A stretch of DNA of 64,000 nucleotides from Favolaschia claudopus. Lineage: Eukaryota; Basidiomycota; Agaricomycetes; Agaricales; Mycenaceae. Made by a program: the position numbers and the translations under genes. The notes below the pieces were generated by a model, which had not been told where the DNA came from, ran no database searches, and worked only from the letters and a program-made list of their open reading frames with translations. Shown here one piece after another: positions 54,616 to 64,000 of the stretch. Position 1 is the stretch's first letter; each line of letters opens with the position of its first letter. The stretch spans positions 62,001 to 126,000 of the forward strand of contig JAWWNJ010000014.1 of NCBI GenBank assembly GCA_037176885.1. The letters are read 5' to 3'.

Positions 54616-54781
54616 AAAGCCTGAGAGGAATAATATACGATGAAAACAATGTAAATTCACGGAAAAGTCTTATGGGAACGGCGGCAGATAGAATTTAAGA
54701 GCAAGTACAAGATGCCGTCATTGGTGGCACCCTAAAAATATTCCACCGAAATAAAATACCACTATGGGAAGTCAACCAGTG

Positions 54782-56332
54782 TCTGGCCAGACCATTATTT
54801 CGCTATCAGACGAGAAATTGAACCTTCAGAAACGCTTGAAGGCCATTAAACTTGAGGAGAAACGTCAGAAAGACGTTGAAATAGCGGAAGCGAAACGCAC
54901 CGCTAAGTTGCTTAAGAAAAAGCATGCTAAACAGGTTAAGAACCGCGCTAAGGAAGCGGTTGAGGCGAGCATTGAGCGGGAAATTCGCACCAAAAGTACT
55001 GGTAAAAGCGAACAGAAACGCTCGAATTCCCCTCCTGCTAGACCCCTTGTAGGCGGAACGTTTATTGACAAAGTTATTCGCGAGGCTGCCGCTCGGAATT
55101 CCTCCCCACCTTCGTCAAGCTCGAGCTCGAGTTCATCCAGCTCGAGGTCCTCGAGCTCCCGCTCAGATTCCTCCGAGGAAGATTCCTCTGACTCGGACGA
55201 CGAGTCGAGCAGCTCGGATAGTTCTTCCAGCTCTGACGAGAGTGGTACCGACTCTGGAAAGTCTGTGAAACGGAGTCATCACAAATCTCGTTCCTGTAAA
55301 CACAAGGGAAAACGTAGCCATTCTCGCAAGTCGCGGAAATCTAGTAAATTGCGACGCGCGAAAGGCTCACGTAGGATGAGATCAAAATCTCAACGGGTTT
55401 CTAAAATGAGTTTGAAGCCTATCCCACCTACCAAATACAATGGATCAGTTGATCCTTATGCATATTTCCGGTTTGTTCGTGAAAGCACAAACTACGTTAC
55501 CATGGGTAAAGTCCCTAAAGAAGATCAAATTTTCATTATCAGCTATTTTATGACCGGAACGGCTGGAGACTTTTACCAACGCAAAGTTGTTAAATATGAG
55601 AATCTTGGACTCTAACCAAGTTTTTCACCGAACTTTTGAACTACTGCTTCCCTAAAGATTTTAGGTTGAAACAGCGTACAAAATTGAACGGACTTTTCCA
55701 AGGTTCTAAATCAGTAACTGAACACATCGCTGAATACGAACAGTTACATACTATGATTGGTTTACCAGATGACCAGGAGAAAGTCACCCGTCTCTGGTTA
55801 ACCTTGCGCAAGGACATCAAGAAGGAGATGTCCCGCCAAAAGCTTGATCCTGAGGTTTCAAGTTGGGACGACGTTGTTGTTGAAGCCGAGCATGCTGAAA
55901 AATTGCTTGGTAATTATAGACCTGAGGATGATAAGCCGAAGGCCAGCGCGAGCAAACCTTCTCACTCGTCATCCAAGAACCCTAATCGTGGGCGTGGTGG
56001 TCGCTTTTTCAAGAAGCCGACAATTCAATCTTCTTCCAAACGAACCTTCGATAACCGTAAAATGTCGACTCAACGTCGTAACGAATTAATGGCCGCTGGC
56101 ATGTGCTTAAATTGCGCAGAACCAAGCCATATGGCTCGTAATTGTCCTAAATTAACGAGTATGAATTCAAACCAAAAAGGAAAACCTCCAGGTTTTGGAG
56201 CACACGCAGCGCGAATGCGTACTGCGAACGAATCAGCACTCTCAGCAACCACTGAGGTGTTGGAAACCTTACCCGTTGGGTCTGCGAGTTTCCGTATGGA
56301 AGCTGAGGAGGGCGGGAACCAGGATTTAAATA
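54782..56332 (+). pseudogene. gag: Gypsy-B gag, main part with zinc knuckle
   Basis: After the insertion the frame continues with a Lys/Arg/Glu-rich coiled coil. A serine run with acidic Ser/Asp repeats and a basic linker follow, then the capsid (KPIPPTKYNGSVDPYAYFRF, TEHIAEYEQLHTMIGL) and a CCHC knuckle, CLNCAEPSHMARNC. One base is missing near 55602, shifting frame between KYEN and TKFFTELLNYCFP. The frame then runs open into a MITE at 56333. Gag forms the particle and binds the element RNA. Confidence 0.85.
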
Positions 56333-56807
56333 CAGTCGTCACTGTCATAACCCATAGCCCTCGGGATACACCTCAGGGTATGGGTTATCACAGTGTATGG
56401 CTTTCAAAGGTGATCAGAGGCAGTGTTAGGTCACGTTTTCCGTGAGATATTACTATATATGGGGCGCGGGAACACTTACCTCATCTATGATCGTGCGTGA
56501 CCAGGTGCATGAACAGTGGTAAAATGGCCCATCAACTCGGATTTGGCGTAAATATGGGTGATTTCGGTGCATCTTACAACTTTGCAGGTAAAATCAAGGT
56601 AAAATCATCCCAAACCATGCCGGTTGAAGGGCCCGATATAGAAATTTCATGGGTTATGACCTTCGCAGAAGGTATGGATTATGGGGTATGAGAGAGTTAT
56701 GGGTTATGGCCTCCATTTCACTGCAAACCAACTTGGTGGGGCCAAAAAAGTATGGGTTACAGCAGAGTATGAGTTATCAGAGGTATGGGTTAGGACACTG
56801 ACGACTG
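56333..56807. mobile_element. TA-flanked MITE, 475 bp, in Gypsy-B
   Basis: Inverted ends CAGTCGTCACTGTCATAACC / inverse of CAGTCGTCAGTGTCCTAACC, TA at 56331-56332 and 56808-56809. The sequence TATGGGTTA recurs many times inside. Removal of 477 bp keeps the Gypsy-B frame, joining NQDLN to ILETVNSHPEKPRPIGDL. Confidence 0.9.
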
Positions 56808-56811
56808 TATT

Positions 56812-58316
56812 TTGGAAACTGTCAACTCTCACCCGGAAAAACCGCGACCTATCGGCGATTTGGTGGCTCGATTCGTTCGCATTGTACTGCAGAAAGCTCA
56901 ACCTTACCCTGGAGACGAAGAGGTTCAAGAAGAATCTCGATTCCAAGTGTACGAGACGTCGGAAACTGAGTATGTTGTCATTGACAATTCAACCATGGAG
57001 GATGTGATCTTACCAATGGAATTCTTGTTTGACGAAGATTTCAAGATAGGTCTCTGGTATGCTATTGAGCGCCAGATTGCCATAGGACTTGATCCTGATG
57101 ATGTTGAATGGGAAGACCGCTACACTGCGGAAACCGACGACATGTTCGCAACAATGGCAACATTCATTTTGCAGGACGTTGATCAAGAAATTAATACTCC
57201 TTTAATCAAGGATAATAAGATTCGGGTGGACTCTCTCAACGAAGACTCTTACCTTGTAACCAGTTTATTCCGAAGCATTGAACCGCAAATTCTTCCCAAA
57301 GAATTTCTGCAAAGCCGGGACTTTGATCTCTCGGTCTGGTACCTTGCGGATTTACCATCCTATTCGGACTCAGAAATATCCAGTTTGTCTGGATATGAGC
57401 TTAGTGAGTCGGAAGACGAGTTTGCCGACTTACCTGAATTATTCGAGGCGAGTGATTCAGAATACGAGTTGGATTCGGACTCGGATGATGGGGACCTTGA
57501 TCTCCCTCGTTGCTTCAGAATTCCTGGATTTAGCGATGAATCTGAAAGTCGGATATGCCAGAGTTAATGTCAGTTAGCGACTCCGACTCTGAAATTGATG
57601 AGTTTGATGGCTTTGATGATGAAGAAGACGAACCTGAGTTTTACTCAGCATTGAGACCTTCAGGGAATCTGGGAGAAACGCTGGATGATCGTCTGAATCT
57701 CCTTTGTGAGGTCCTAGACTTACAGGATATTCCATCATCAAATTCGGAAAATAAACGACTTCGAACCGATCGCATTGGTGATCTTGTAGCGGAGGGCGCA
57801 TGTGCCGTCCTTGAATTTCTCCAGCCTTATCCAGGCGATGAACTTGTTGAAATAGACAGACCTTGTCGGGATGAACGTCGTTTTTATCTCGATCAAGTTG
57901 TAGATATGCAATGGACCGTCTGGGATGAATATTTCCATGAGATCACGATAGTTCCCAAAGGTCAATTATTTGACGAAGAATTCGAAATCGCGGCGTGGTA
58001 CGCCAGTGAGCGGTTGTATCAACTTGAAAGGGAAGCCGAACCCCCTCGTCCACTTCATCCAGTGCCAATCGATGATTTACTCTGTAACGGAGCAAATCAA
58101 TATTTGAATGAACGGGTCGAAAAATACCCTGAACTTTCAACTTACCATGTTCGCAAGAAATATCCTGGATTGTATATTGTCTCGGGAGCGAACAAACGAG
58201 GTTGTCGCTGGCAGTTGGACCTGCCGGAGAACTATTTGATGAACTGGAGGTTCAACCTCGTTAATTGGATCCGCCGAAAGCGCGGTAAAATTGAACGTGA
58301 AGAAAGTATTCGTTGA
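56812..58316 (+). pseudogene. Gypsy-B gag-pol spacer: four copies of an approx. 80-aa acidic module
   Basis: Two frames (56812-57567 and 57555-58316, joined by a frameshift near 57550) encode four related blocks starting at about 56851, 57132, 57774 and 58067. Blocks 1 and 3 are clearest: PIGDLVARFVRIVLQKAQPY / RIGDLVAEGACAVLEFLQPY, then LFDEDFKIGLWYAIER / LFDEEFEIAAWYASER. Blocks 2 and 4 keep DD at the start, a YLV or YIV strand, L-P, and a final W-Y or NW. Between blocks 2 and 3 lies a very acidic, Ser-rich linker. I know of no such repeat between gag and protease in described Ty3/Gypsy elements; function unknown. The reading frame ends at TGA 58314-58316 but continues in the same frame into protease. 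Confidence 0.7.
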
Positions 58317-59870
58317 AATACGTTTGATACGGAAGATGGCTTCGGCTATCTGTATCTTCTCTTTGAGACAGCATATTCAGAACAAGAAATCCGGTTGTTT
58401 GAAGTAATTCAATCAATTGAAATTGAACGCGATACAATCGAAGTTGAACTCGGTAGACCAAGTGCGCTACCTAAATTATCATACTTGTTGAAATTGCTTG
58501 CCGATGTTCAATTCCAAGACGCGTTGGAATCGCCTATTCTATACTGTGGAGGAATTCAGGTCCCTGCGGATCAAGTAAATGGAATTTCGCGTACCGCATG
58601 CATGCCTCGAGTCCCTGACAAAATTGTCGCAAAGCCGTTGATTATTGTAGTTCATGTCAACGGGCACCCAGCGCGTGCACTCGTTGACTCGGGGTCACTC
58701 GGGGATCTGATCTCGACCTCTTTGGCAGATCAGCTTCAGTTGAAACGACGGGAATTGGACGAACCAATTGTCCTTCAACTAGCCGTTCAAGGATCTAGGT
58801 CCAAAATTAATCACTCGGTTGAAGTTAACTTCAAGTATCAAGACATTAATTGTCCACGAACTTTCTACCTCGCCAACGTGAGTGGTTACGACTTGATTCT
58901 TGGGACATCGTGGCTGTTTCAACATCAAGTTAATATTGGGCTCAACCCCGCTCGAGTTTGTGTTGGAAGCGCGAAATGCTTACCTATTTCCGGTGTCGCA
59001 ACTGCGAATAATTTGGTCCAATCGGCTCGAGACGAGCTGATAGAATATGCAAAGCCGATCTGTAAGAAGGCGGCCGAAACACCTCTGCCGCCTTTGCGTG
59101 CAATTAACCACACTATTCCTCTGATCGATGAAAAGAAGATCCTACCGTGGAGACCGTCTCGGTGTCCCGAGGCTCTTCGTCCGCAATGGGATGAGAAACG
59201 CCGGAATTATTTGAAAACTGGGTGCTGGAAAGTGACCAGCTCGGGGAATACTGTTCCCATGCTATTAATTCCAAAAGCAAAAACAAACCCGCCGAAGCTA
59301 CGCACCGTTGTTGATTTGCGAGCCCGCAATAAGAACACCCACAAATTGTCGTCTCCACTTCCGGACATGGAAGGTATTTTGCGCCGAGTTGCTCGGTGTA
59401 AATATCGGTCTCTAATTGACGGACAGGATGCCTATGAGCAAATTCGGATTATTCCCGAGCATGTTGACCGTACCACGGCAACTACTCCTGATGGGAATAT
59501 GGTCAGTCTGGTAATCCAGATAGGCGATTGTAATGCGCCGGCAACGTACCAATCTTTAATGAACTATCTATTTTCGGATTTCATTGGGAGATTTATGGAT
59601 GTATATCTTGACGATATCATCATCTACTCGGAATCGTTAGACGAGCACATCAAGCATGTCAAAGCAATTATTGACATCTTAAAACGCGAGACACTGTACC
59701 TAAGCGAGCATAAACTTCAATTTCTGAAGCACGAAAAGAAGGTTCTTGGTCGGATTGTCGATGATGATGGCATCCAAATGGATCCTGATAAAGTCGACAG
59801 TGTCTTGAACTGGAAAACTCCAACTAACAGGGACTTACTTCGTGCGTTTCTGGGATCAATCGGATATCTC
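58317..59870 (+). pseudogene. pol: Gypsy-B protease and reverse transcriptase
   Basis: The frame is open from the codon after TGA 58314 to the insertion at 59871. A retropepsin-like aspartic protease has ALVDSGSLGDLIS with the catalytic DSG and LILGTSWL near its end. Reverse transcriptase follows: VPMLLIPKAKTNPPKLRTVV, RSLIDGQDAYEQIRIIPEHV, NAPATYQSLMNYLF, and the catalytic FMDVYLDDIIIYSES with YLDD. The thumb (KKVLGRIVDDDGIQMDPDKV) is present. Apart from the TGA this segment has no lesion. Confidence 0.9.
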
Positions 59871-60614
59871 GTATGGCTGTAATAGTGTAACATTATTATT
59901 TGTTACACTGCTACAGGGATTTTGACATAGAGTTACACCGCCAATGGAGATTTCTCACAGATTGTGCACAGGTCGCGGAAAAAACACACAACCTGTATAT
60001 TGGAGGGGAAAAATACACTGCTACACACGGCTCGTAAAAAATATGTAGCTCTTTGGTATATACCACGATCTAGGCCCATCAAAGGTCATCAGTTGGCGTC
60101 TGATCCGGATCACGGAGAGCCTGGTTTTGCGCCTGTATATCAAGCCCATTGCATTCATGGTTTCGGAATCTAACCTTTTAAAATTGTGTTTCAAATGGCT
60201 GGAGCTGGCTGACTTCCTTCAGTGGTTCAATTTGATTACATTACTTGAATTGCTATGTTTCTTGAAAGCCTCGTTTGGTTAATATCTTTTGAGCAATGGA
60301 CCCTACATGAAGGCAGAGAAAATCACGTATACCATCTATTTCCGGCCTTGTCCACTGTTGAGCAAAGCAAGAGGCAGTTTTCAGTCTCAGATGAACTCGG
60401 AGGGCTCGCCGATGATTATGAGACTGACCTTGATCCTTTGTTGAGATCAGTTGATGGTCAGTTCGGGGTTGGCTGCCGGTGTCTCATCAAATTCTGAACC
60501 TGTGCATTTTTTATTCTTGAGGACGTGAACCTGTGTATATTTTGGAGGGTGTGTATTTTTTGAGTATTCGAGCTGTGTTTGTTCGCTGAATAATGTTACA
60601 GTATTACCCCCATA
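59871..60614. mobile_element. Insertion element, 744 bp, 5-bp TSD, in Gypsy-B pol
   Basis: Imperfect inverted ends of about 27 bp (GTATGGCTGTAATAGTGTAA / inverse of TTATGGGGGTAATACTGTAA, then CATTATT). Flanked by ATCTC (59866-59870, 60615-60619). Excision rejoins GSIGYL to ADDLARIREPMG of reverse transcriptase/RNase H in frame. A diverged relative lies inverted at 31066-31733. No transposase is encoded; superfamily uncertain. Confidence 0.85.
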
Positions 60615-61254
60615 ATCTCGCCGATGATCTGGCTCGTATTCGCGAGCCAATGGGTATTCTCCATGGTTTAACTGGAGACACTGTGCCGTTTCGCTGGGGT
60701 TACACTCAGCAACGGGCTTTTGAAGACTGCAAGAAGATTATTCAGCAGTCTCGCGAGCATCGTCGTATTCCGTTGAAATACGGACCGGATGCGGACCCTT
60801 CATTTCTCGTGACTGACGGATCGAGTTCTGCTATTGCTGGAGTTGTTAGCCAGGGTGCTGATTGGAAATCAGCGAAAGTTGCCGCATTTTTCAGTGCAAA
60901 ACTCAACTCGGCGCAGCAAAACTATCCTGTGCATGAGATTGAGATGTTAGCAGGTATGCTAAGGCATCGTGACATACTGCAAGGGTTCCATTTTAAATGG
61001 ATAACAGACCACAAGGGTCTCATTCACTTCATGAATCAGAAGAACTTGTCGGGACGACAAGCCCGGTGGATGGAAAAAATCTCTGAATTTGATTTCGAGG
61101 TTGTATATGTTCCTGGAACAGAAAATGTTCTGGCGGACGCATTATCTCGCATCTACTCGAACGAGGCACCCGGAACTTTTCGCGCGAGGAGCGAATACAC
61201 GTACCATGATGTCGTCGACAATGATGCACTCAATATTAACTCCATTTCCATGTT
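60615..61254 (+). pseudogene. pol: Gypsy-B RNase H
   Basis: The frame resumes with LADDLARIREPMGILHGLTG (end of the reverse transcriptase connection). RNase H of the Ty3 type follows: FLVTDGSSSAIAGVVSQG, VHEIEMLAGMLRHRDIL, KWITDHKGLIHFMNQKNLSG and NVLADALSRIYS. The acidic residues D, E, D and D are in place. A one-base shift near 61255 separates it from integrase. Confidence 0.9.
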
Positions 61255-63438
61255 GTTTCCATGCCGGTTTTTGCGGGTTCTGAAGCGAAAGCGATGGCAA
61301 GCGACCGTGTATTGAGGTCTGCAACGAAAGCTGCTGAGCAGAAGCAGAAACAGGATCTTGCTAACGCGAAACAGACCCAAGAAAGTCGTGTCTTAAGGTC
61401 GATGACTCGTGCCGCAAACGAGAGTAAATTTGCTTCCACAGGAGAAGCAAAGGAGGGCGGGAGTACCCAAACGAAATCGAGAACAGCTGACGCGAAGTCA
61501 AGCAGCTCTGACGTGCAGTCAAGAGCAGGCACCGACGCGAAGTCAAGTGCCGAGGCAAAGTCGTTTGACAGCGGGGATCAAACTTTGATCCCGGAAGCAA
61601 ATCCGGCATCAACGGAATCTTTTTCTCCGTCTTCCGCTGCTGACGAGCCTCCGCCTCTCGCGCCGTCGACTCCTCGTCCACCTACGCTCTCGGAGCTTGA
61701 GCAACAACTCAAGGATATAGATCCTTCGATATTTCCTGTGGTCTCTGGAGGGACTGATGGCCTTGATCTGGTCAAATTTTTGCAAAATAAATACGGCGAA
61801 GATTCGTTCTTCAAAGATATTCTGGCGACTCCGAAAGCTTTCAAGAACTTTGAAGTGTCGGATGGCCCAATTTTCCTCTGTGAACACGACCGCAAAGTGC
61901 TCTGTATTCCTCATTTGAAGTACAAGGGCCGAAATATCCGGGAAATAATTATCTCGGAAGCCCACTCCGTTCTGGCGCATCTAGGGCCTCGAAAAACCAC
62001 CGAGTATCTTCGGGAATATGTCTGGTGGAAGGACATGGTGCAGGATACGCAGATATATTGCGATTCATGCAAAACTTGCAAACATAGTAAGCCAAACAAT
62101 CAAAAACCTTACGGGTTGCTTCATTCGCTTAATCCTCCCACTCAGCCTTGGGAAACGATCGGAGTAGACTTTGTGGGACCTTTACCCGAGTCTAAGAACC
62201 GCGATAGCGTGTTCAATTCCATTACTGTTGTAATTTGCTTATTAACAGGAATGGTACATATTATTCCCAGTCGCATCAACTACACTGCGAAGCAAATGGC
62301 CGAACTAATGTTCGGAAATGTCTATAAACTGCACGGACTGCCAAAATCTATTGTGAGCGATAGAGATGTTCTTTTTACAAGTAACTTTTGGCGCCGTCTC
62401 CATGAACTAATTGGAACTAAGCTTCGAATGTCCAGTGCTTATCATCCGGAGACAGATGGTAGCACTGAACGGGCAAATCGTACTGTCACACAGATGATTC
62501 GGCAGTGTATAGGCGACAAGCAGAAAGACTGGGTATCCAAATTACCAGCTGTCGAGTTCGCGATGAACTCTGCTCGATCCAAAACAACGGGCTATGCTCC
62601 GTTCTTCTTGAATAATGGACGCATGCCTCGTTCATTAATTTGGGATTCAGACCGTACCCGAGAATACCCGGGCATAGCTAATTTTGCATTGCAGCGCCGT
62701 CTAGCAATTATGGCTGCACACGATGCAGTTCTTGCTGCCAGGGTCAAACAAACTCGGAATGCTAATCGCCGCAGGCAAGCATCACCATTTTCTAACGGAG
62801 ATTTGGTCTACCTTTCGACGAAGAATCTCAAATTTGAGAAGGGTTTGGCGCGCAAGCTTATTCCAAAATTCATTGGGCCTTACCTTATTCTCCGAGACTT
62901 CGGAAATAACTCGTTCCAGATTGAACTCCCGGCAAATATGAGACAGCGCGGGATTCACGATGTTTTTCATGCATCGCTTCTTAGGATTCATATTCCTAAT
63001 GATGACCGCCGATTTCCGGGAAGACTGGAAACCCAATTAGATGTTTCCACAAATGCAACAACCCATGAGTGGGCTATTGACAAGATTGTTGGTCATTCAG
63101 GACGACGCGCTGACGCCGTCTTTGAGATTCAGTGGCAGTCTGGGGATCGGACTTGGATGCCCTATTCACAGGCGAGTCATCTCACCGCCTTGCGGGATTA
63201 TTTTGAATCTCTCGGAGTGTCAGAAATTTCTGAACTCCCGCGCGGGTCTGGAAAACTACCCGAGGAAGACATTGACATATTTTCAGCGGATATTGTTTTG
63301 ATTCAGGCGGATCAAGAGATTGTCTCAAACCAGAGAGTATATATAAACTCTCTGGATTTGTTCGTTGAACTCAACCCCGAGTTCACCTCTACATCTTATT
63401 CATCCTCTGCTTCCTCAACCGTTGTTCCCTTCCCCGCC
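61255..63438 (+). pseudogene. pol: Gypsy-B integrase with chromodomain
   Basis: Integrase inserts the cDNA into the genome. A long Ala/Ser/Lys-rich linker (about residues 1-150 from 61261) precedes the HHCC zinc domain (SEAHSVLAHLGPRKTTEYL, YCDSCKTCKH). The DDE core has D in TIGVDFVGPLPES, D in SIVSDRDVLFTSNF and E in DGSTERANRTVTQ. A GPY-like module (IPKFIGPYLILRDFGNNSFQ) and a chromodomain follow (HEWAIDKIVGHSGRRADAVF, EIQWQSGDRTWMPYSQASHL), which would steer integration to marked chromatin. No stop is present in this segment. Where it originally ended is unclear because the same frame runs into the next gene at 63439. Confidence 0.88.
63338..63346 (+). promoter_or_regulatory. TATA box upstream of the 63439 gene
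   Basis: TATATAAAC is embedded in the palindrome AGAGTATATATAAACTCT about 95 bp before the ATG at 63439. It may belong to the Gypsy-B 3' LTR or to the following gene. Confidence 0.4.
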
Positions 63439-64000
63439 ATGCCCAACCACAAACATTCCAACAATTCCTCTTCCTCTTCCACAAAATCATCCAGCTTCCG
63501 CGTGAACGGTGTCCTTCGCAATGACATCGTCGCTCTCGCCAAATTCCTCGAGTTTACAGCTGTTCCGGAATACTTTGGCATGTTCACATTTTTTTGCACG
63601 AAACTCGCACATTTGATGGACTGATATGATGCACCTTTAAAGGAAAGGATCACCTCGGCTAGCGACGCCTGGCAGCGGCAGCTCAGCGGCTACGCACCGG
63701 CTATGAAACGGGGAGAAGTCCTCGGAAAATGTGAAGAGATGACAGAAAGCGTCGGGAACAGCGGCATTCGGCCCAAATCTCCATAAATGGTGCATCATAT
63801 CACCTCGATCAAAAAGTGCAAAGTGTGCAAAAAAATGTGAAAGTATTCCGGAACAGCTGTAATAACTCGCACTGGCTTCAGCACATCGATGACCACACCT
63901 TCCTCCTTCGCGACCCGGACCTCGAAACCAGCCACGTTGTTCCCGCGGTTCTCGTCCGCGTGTACATCCTTTTCAATTACCTCCTTAACGACCCCGCCAA
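63439..64000 (+). CDS. Unknown gene, 5' part, interrupted by a MITE, runs off the right edge
   Basis: From the ATG at 63439 the protein reads MPNHKHSNNSSSSSTKSSSF and RVNGVLRNDIVALAKFLEF. A MITE then intrudes (63557-63860) and brings a stop at 63622-63624. Leaving out the MITE and one TA restores the frame: NNSHWLQHIDDHTFLLRDPD and further to VLVRVYILFNYLLNDPA at the window edge. So the gene was intact before the insertion. No family recognised. It could be a host gene or the first gene of another element. Confidence 0.55.
63557..63860. mobile_element. TA-flanked MITE with long TIRs, 304 bp
   Basis: Ends CAGCTGTTCCGGAATACTTT are inverted repeats that continue imperfectly for about 85 bp, including TGATATGATGCACC on both arms. 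TA at 63555-63556 and 63861-63862. Confidence 0.88.

Larger units (their letters stand above)
50656..54776. mobile_element. PIF/Harbinger-type transposon, apparently complete, 4121 bp
   Basis: Terminal inverted repeats share TGACTTCCCATAGTGGTA and stay similar for about 45 bp. The repeat CAGTG occurs at both flanks (50651-50655, 54777-54781), so the target duplication is 3-5 bp. Removing the element and one CAGTG restores the Gypsy-B gag frame. Inside are two intact convergent genes: a DUF6818-like, Myb/SANT-like protein (51419-52987) and a DDE transposase (54615-53180). PIF/Harbinger elements characteristically carry a transposase plus a Myb/SANT-like DNA-binding partner, so the pair fits. 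The element may be autonomous. Confidence 0.85.
50363..63438 (+). mobile_element. Gypsy-B: chromodomain Ty3/Gypsy element with nested insertions
   Basis: Gag, a repeated acidic region, protease, reverse transcriptase, RNase H, integrase and chromodomain appear in this order on the plus strand, the layout of a chromovirus-type Ty3/Gypsy retrotransposon. Three younger elements interrupt it: 50656-54776, 56333-56807 and 59871-60614. The 5' end, including the LTR, is lost at 50363, where it meets Gypsy-A copy 2 head to head. The right boundary is approximate; no LTR was identified. Own lesions are frameshifts near 55602, 57550 and 61255 and a TGA at 58314-58316. Confidence 0.85.

Noticed and set aside
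60063..60180. Possible coding run inside the 744-bp insertion
   Set aside because: Short, no motif, and the insertion has the features of a non-autonomous element.

Overview
The window looks like a transposon graveyard from a filamentous basidiomycete, most likely an Agaricomycete. Spliced genes have short introns (42-69 nt) with GT-AG ends, and one GC-AG. The gene families fit: chromodomain Ty3/Gypsy elements, tyrosine-recombinase (DIRS/Ngaro-like) retroelements, a DNMT1-type methyltransferase remnant, a DUF6818-like protein, an aquaglyceroporin and an F-box-type leucine-rich repeat fragment. No bacterial features, CRISPR arrays or rRNA genes were seen. All calls come from reading the sequence; no database search was run.

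Layout. 1-1.9 kb: 5' LTR and an open gag frame of a Ty3/Gypsy element (called Gypsy-A here) running off the left edge on the minus strand. 2-9 kb: a dense row of non-autonomous DNA transposons (MITEs), several with exact TA or 8-bp target duplications. 9.5-10.8 kb: a four-exon gene of unknown function (minus). 11-20 kb: no intact genes; degenerate LTR-like repeats, tandem duplications and a dead Tc1 transposon (16.5-18.1 kb). 21-24.5 kb: an F-box/LRR-type gene fragment, a Mutator-type MITE and decayed coding sequence. 24.6-30.6 kb: two tyrosine-recombinase retroelements joined head to head near 27.42 kb. 31-38 kb: more MITEs and anonymous DNA. 38.8-40 kb: an intact seven-exon aquaglyceroporin gene. 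41.2-42.4 kb: a truncated DNA cytosine methyltransferase. 42.8-44.3 kb: nested MITEs. 44.9-46.2 kb: a spliced gene of unknown family with two lesions, then a Gypsy integrase tail. 48.5-50.4 kb: a deleted second Gypsy-A copy with its 3' LTR and polypurine tract.

50.4-63.4 kb holds a second Ty3/Gypsy element (called Gypsy-B) on the plus strand, carrying three later insertions. The largest, at 50656-54776, is an apparently complete PIF/Harbinger-type transposon with two intact convergent genes: a DUF6818 (Myb/SANT-like) protein and a DDE transposase with its D, D, E residues present. The other two are MITEs at 56333-56807 and 59871-60614. Ignoring each insertion plus one copy of its target duplication rejoins the Gypsy-B reading frame, so the insertion history can be read from the DNA. 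Between its gag and protease Gypsy-B also carries four divergent copies of an approximately 80-residue acidic module, for which I know no described counterpart.

Genes that could still make protein are the aquaglyceroporin, the DUF6818 protein, the Harbinger transposase and probably the 9.5-10.8 kb gene. Everything else is a fragment, pseudogene or repeat.
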